Shown piece by piece: positions 61,934 through 63,055 of a DNA stretch of 63,055 nt. Source of the stretch: Parabacteroides sp. PH5-46. Lineage in GTDB: Bacteria > Bacteroidota > Bacteroidia > Bacteroidales > Tannerellaceae. Position 1 is the stretch's first letter. Each line of letters begins with the position of its first letter. The stretch lies in contig NZ_JARXXA010000022.1 in the NCBI RefSeq assembly GCF_029892785.1, positions 1 through 63,055 on the forward strand. Reading direction: 5' to 3'. Position numbers and translations under genes: made by a program. The notes beneath the pieces are model-generated. The model was not told the origin of the DNA and did not search any database. It saw only the letters and a list, made by a program, of their open reading frames with translations.

Positions 61934-62692
61934 TTATGGCTCCAGAAGGATCCACTTCTTGAAGAGGGGGGACTTTACTTTGCTGATAATGATTCGCTCC
62001 GGGACGGGGAGGATGAGGTTAACCGACAGTCGACTTCCAAACCAAAGGTCGACGTCTTTAATGGCCTTCCTGGAGATGATGAACTGACGGTTGGCTCGGA
62101 AGAAAAGAGCCTCATCGAGTTGTTCGCTTAGGGCGTCAAGTGTACGATCTACCGGATGTTCTTTGCCGTCTGCGGTGTAAGCTGTCACCTTCTCATTAGC
62201 GGTGTAGAAGAATAATACTTCCTCTACGGATAAGGGATAGAACTTGTCGGGTAGCATGACTAACAAGCTCTTGATAATGTGCCTGTCCTGAATAGTCTGG
62301 TTGGTCTGCCGGATATGCTCCCGGCGTTGCTCGATGTCAAAGAGTCGCAATTTATTAAGCGCCCGTTCGAGGGCTTCCAGTGTGACTGGCTTCAGGAGGT
62401 AGTCAATACTGCTTACCTGGAAGGCTTGCAACGCATACTCATCATAAGCCGTAGTGAAAACGACAGGCGCCCCTATTTCCACCTGCTCAAAGATGCTGAA
62501 AGCGGAACCGTCGGCGAGGTGGATATCCATGAATATAATGTCGGGGTGAGGGTAGCTCTTAAAGTAATCAACACTCTCTTTGATGCTCTCAAGTTCGGCA
62601 ACAACTTCTACCGGCGCTACTTTGTTCTGCGCAAGTACAGCCTTGAGCGTATGGGTGGCAACGGTTTCGTCTTCAATGATAACTGCTTTCAT
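61934..62692 (-). CDS. LytR-type response regulator
   Basis: A 252-aa protein with a receiver domain (AVIIEDE, phospho-acceptor D56 in IIFMDIHLADG, VVFTTAYDEYAL, YLLKPV) and a LytTR DNA-binding domain (VEEVLFFYTANEKVTAYTADG, FFRANRQFIISRKAIKDVD). It overlaps the kinase fragment by 4 bp (ATGA), so the pair is translationally coupled as usual for LytS/LytR systems. Confidence 0.92.
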   Translation of the reverse strand: MKAVIIEDETVATHTLKAVLAQNKVAPVEVVAELESIKESVDYFKSYPHPDIIFMDIHLADGSAFSIFEQVEIGAPVVFTTAYDEYALQAFQVSSIDYLLKPVTLEALERALNKLRLFDIEQRREHIRQTNQTIQDRHIIKSLLVMLPDKFYPLSVEEVLFFYTANEKVTAYTADGKEHPVDRTLDALSEQLDEALFFRANRQFIISRKAIKDVDLWFGSRLSVNLILPVPERIIISKVKSPLFKKWILLEP

Positions 62693-62976
62693 ACCTTAGA
62701 GGGTTTATTGAGTAAAGGAAGGGACACCTTGAAGTATTCTTTTCGGTCGGAGATGTGGATATCCTTGCCTGTGAGCATACGATAGCGTCCCCAGAGGTTC
62801 TTCAGGCCGATCCCGCTGCTGTTATTCTCTTCGTTCTTGGGCTGAATATGGTTGGAGACAACCAACTGATCCTCATTCGTAGTATAAATATCGACTCGTA
62901 AAGGGTACTGCTTGCTGATCACATTGTGCTTGACGGCATTTTCGATCAGCGGCAAGATACTTAGTCTATCCTTAAA
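62689..62976 (-). pseudogene. C-terminal fragment of LytS-type histidine kinase
   Basis: The last 88-95 residues of a sensor kinase: N-box LPLIENAVKHN, IQPKNEENNSSGIGLKNLWGRYRML (G-box) and a normal end. Reading back from the Leu, the frame gives FKDRLSI and then a TGA stop at about 62980, so the sensor, membrane and dimerisation parts are missing. The sequence from there to the window edge is A+T-rich and does not resemble a kinase. Either an insertion or a deletion has cut the gene. Confidence 0.7.
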
Positions 62977-63055
62977 AGCATTTCATTTATTTGATTGACA
63001 ATATATTAGTTTGATTATTTCTTGTTTATATCTGCAAGAATTAGTATCTTTATCT

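Noticed and set aside
62279-62785. Plus-strand 168-aa frame over the LytR gene
   Set aside because: It opposes a coherent receiver/LytTR protein and has no recognisable features.
1-63055. rRNA and tRNA genes
   Set aside because: I scanned by eye and saw no rRNA segment or tRNA cloverleaf; a tRNA search program would be decisive.

Overview
The window looks like a chromosomal segment from a gut-type Bacteroidales bacterium, most likely Parabacteroides or a relative in the Tannerellaceae. The reasons are Mfa1/Mfa2-type fimbrial genes, DUF3575/DUF3868 outer-membrane genes, a PorX-type type IX secretion regulator, a DUF4270/DUF4907 cluster, and repeated -7 boxes of the Bacteroidetes form TAnnTTTG. 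Genus is an inference; no rRNA or tRNA gene was seen.

Layout. (1) 1-10234, plus strand: the distal end of a fimbrial operon cut by the left edge. It encodes a fimbrillin-like protein with a FISUMP-type C-terminus, a protein with a type IX sorting-like tail, two pairs of [small VTIG-type exported protein + beta-propeller/PKD protein], and a terminal AraC regulator. (2) 10417-16323: glycogen branching enzyme, mannose-6-phosphate isomerase, a PHP phosphoesterase and a glycine/tyrosine-rich GLUG-like surface protein. (3) 16350-28277: mostly housekeeping genes (Imm17-like, TsaE, PorX, K+/H+ antiporter, transglutaminase-like lipoprotein, Lrp regulator, AsnS, pseudouridine synthase with a long RGG/YN-rich tail, PurB). 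(4) 28389-46215, minus strand: an Mfa2-like gene, then a complete fimbrial operon of about 14 kb. In transcription order it holds DUF3575, DUF3868/OmpA, Mfa1 fimbrillin, Mfa2 anchor, a minor fimbrillin lipoprotein, FISUMP fimbrillin, sorting-tail protein, VTIG protein, propeller/PKD protein and AraC. Upstream lie another AraC gene and a lone tyrosine recombinase. (5) 46587-52842: xylan-type degradation genes (GH43, CE7 esterase, GH3-GH30 fusion). (6) 53021-57811: IS and regulator debris, then an OMP/DUF4270/kelch/DUF4907 cluster. (7) 57919-62976: CDGSH protein, GNAT, pyridoxal kinase, MBL hydrolase, and a LytTR regulatory cluster whose histidine kinase is broken near the right edge.

How it fits together. 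The last five genes of the right fimbrial operon recur in the same order at the left edge in opposite orientation, with the small-protein/propeller pair doubled. I read this as a mobile or duplicable accessory (tip or decoration) module of type V-like pili. It uses type IX-like secreted parts and carries its own AraC regulator. Both module copies end in the same tandem-hairpin/terminator element. Further control signals are a structured leader with a terminator inside the left operon, two near-identical palindromes flanking the upstream AraC gene beside the recombinase, and a 22-bp-period repeat array upstream of the lone Mfa2-like gene.
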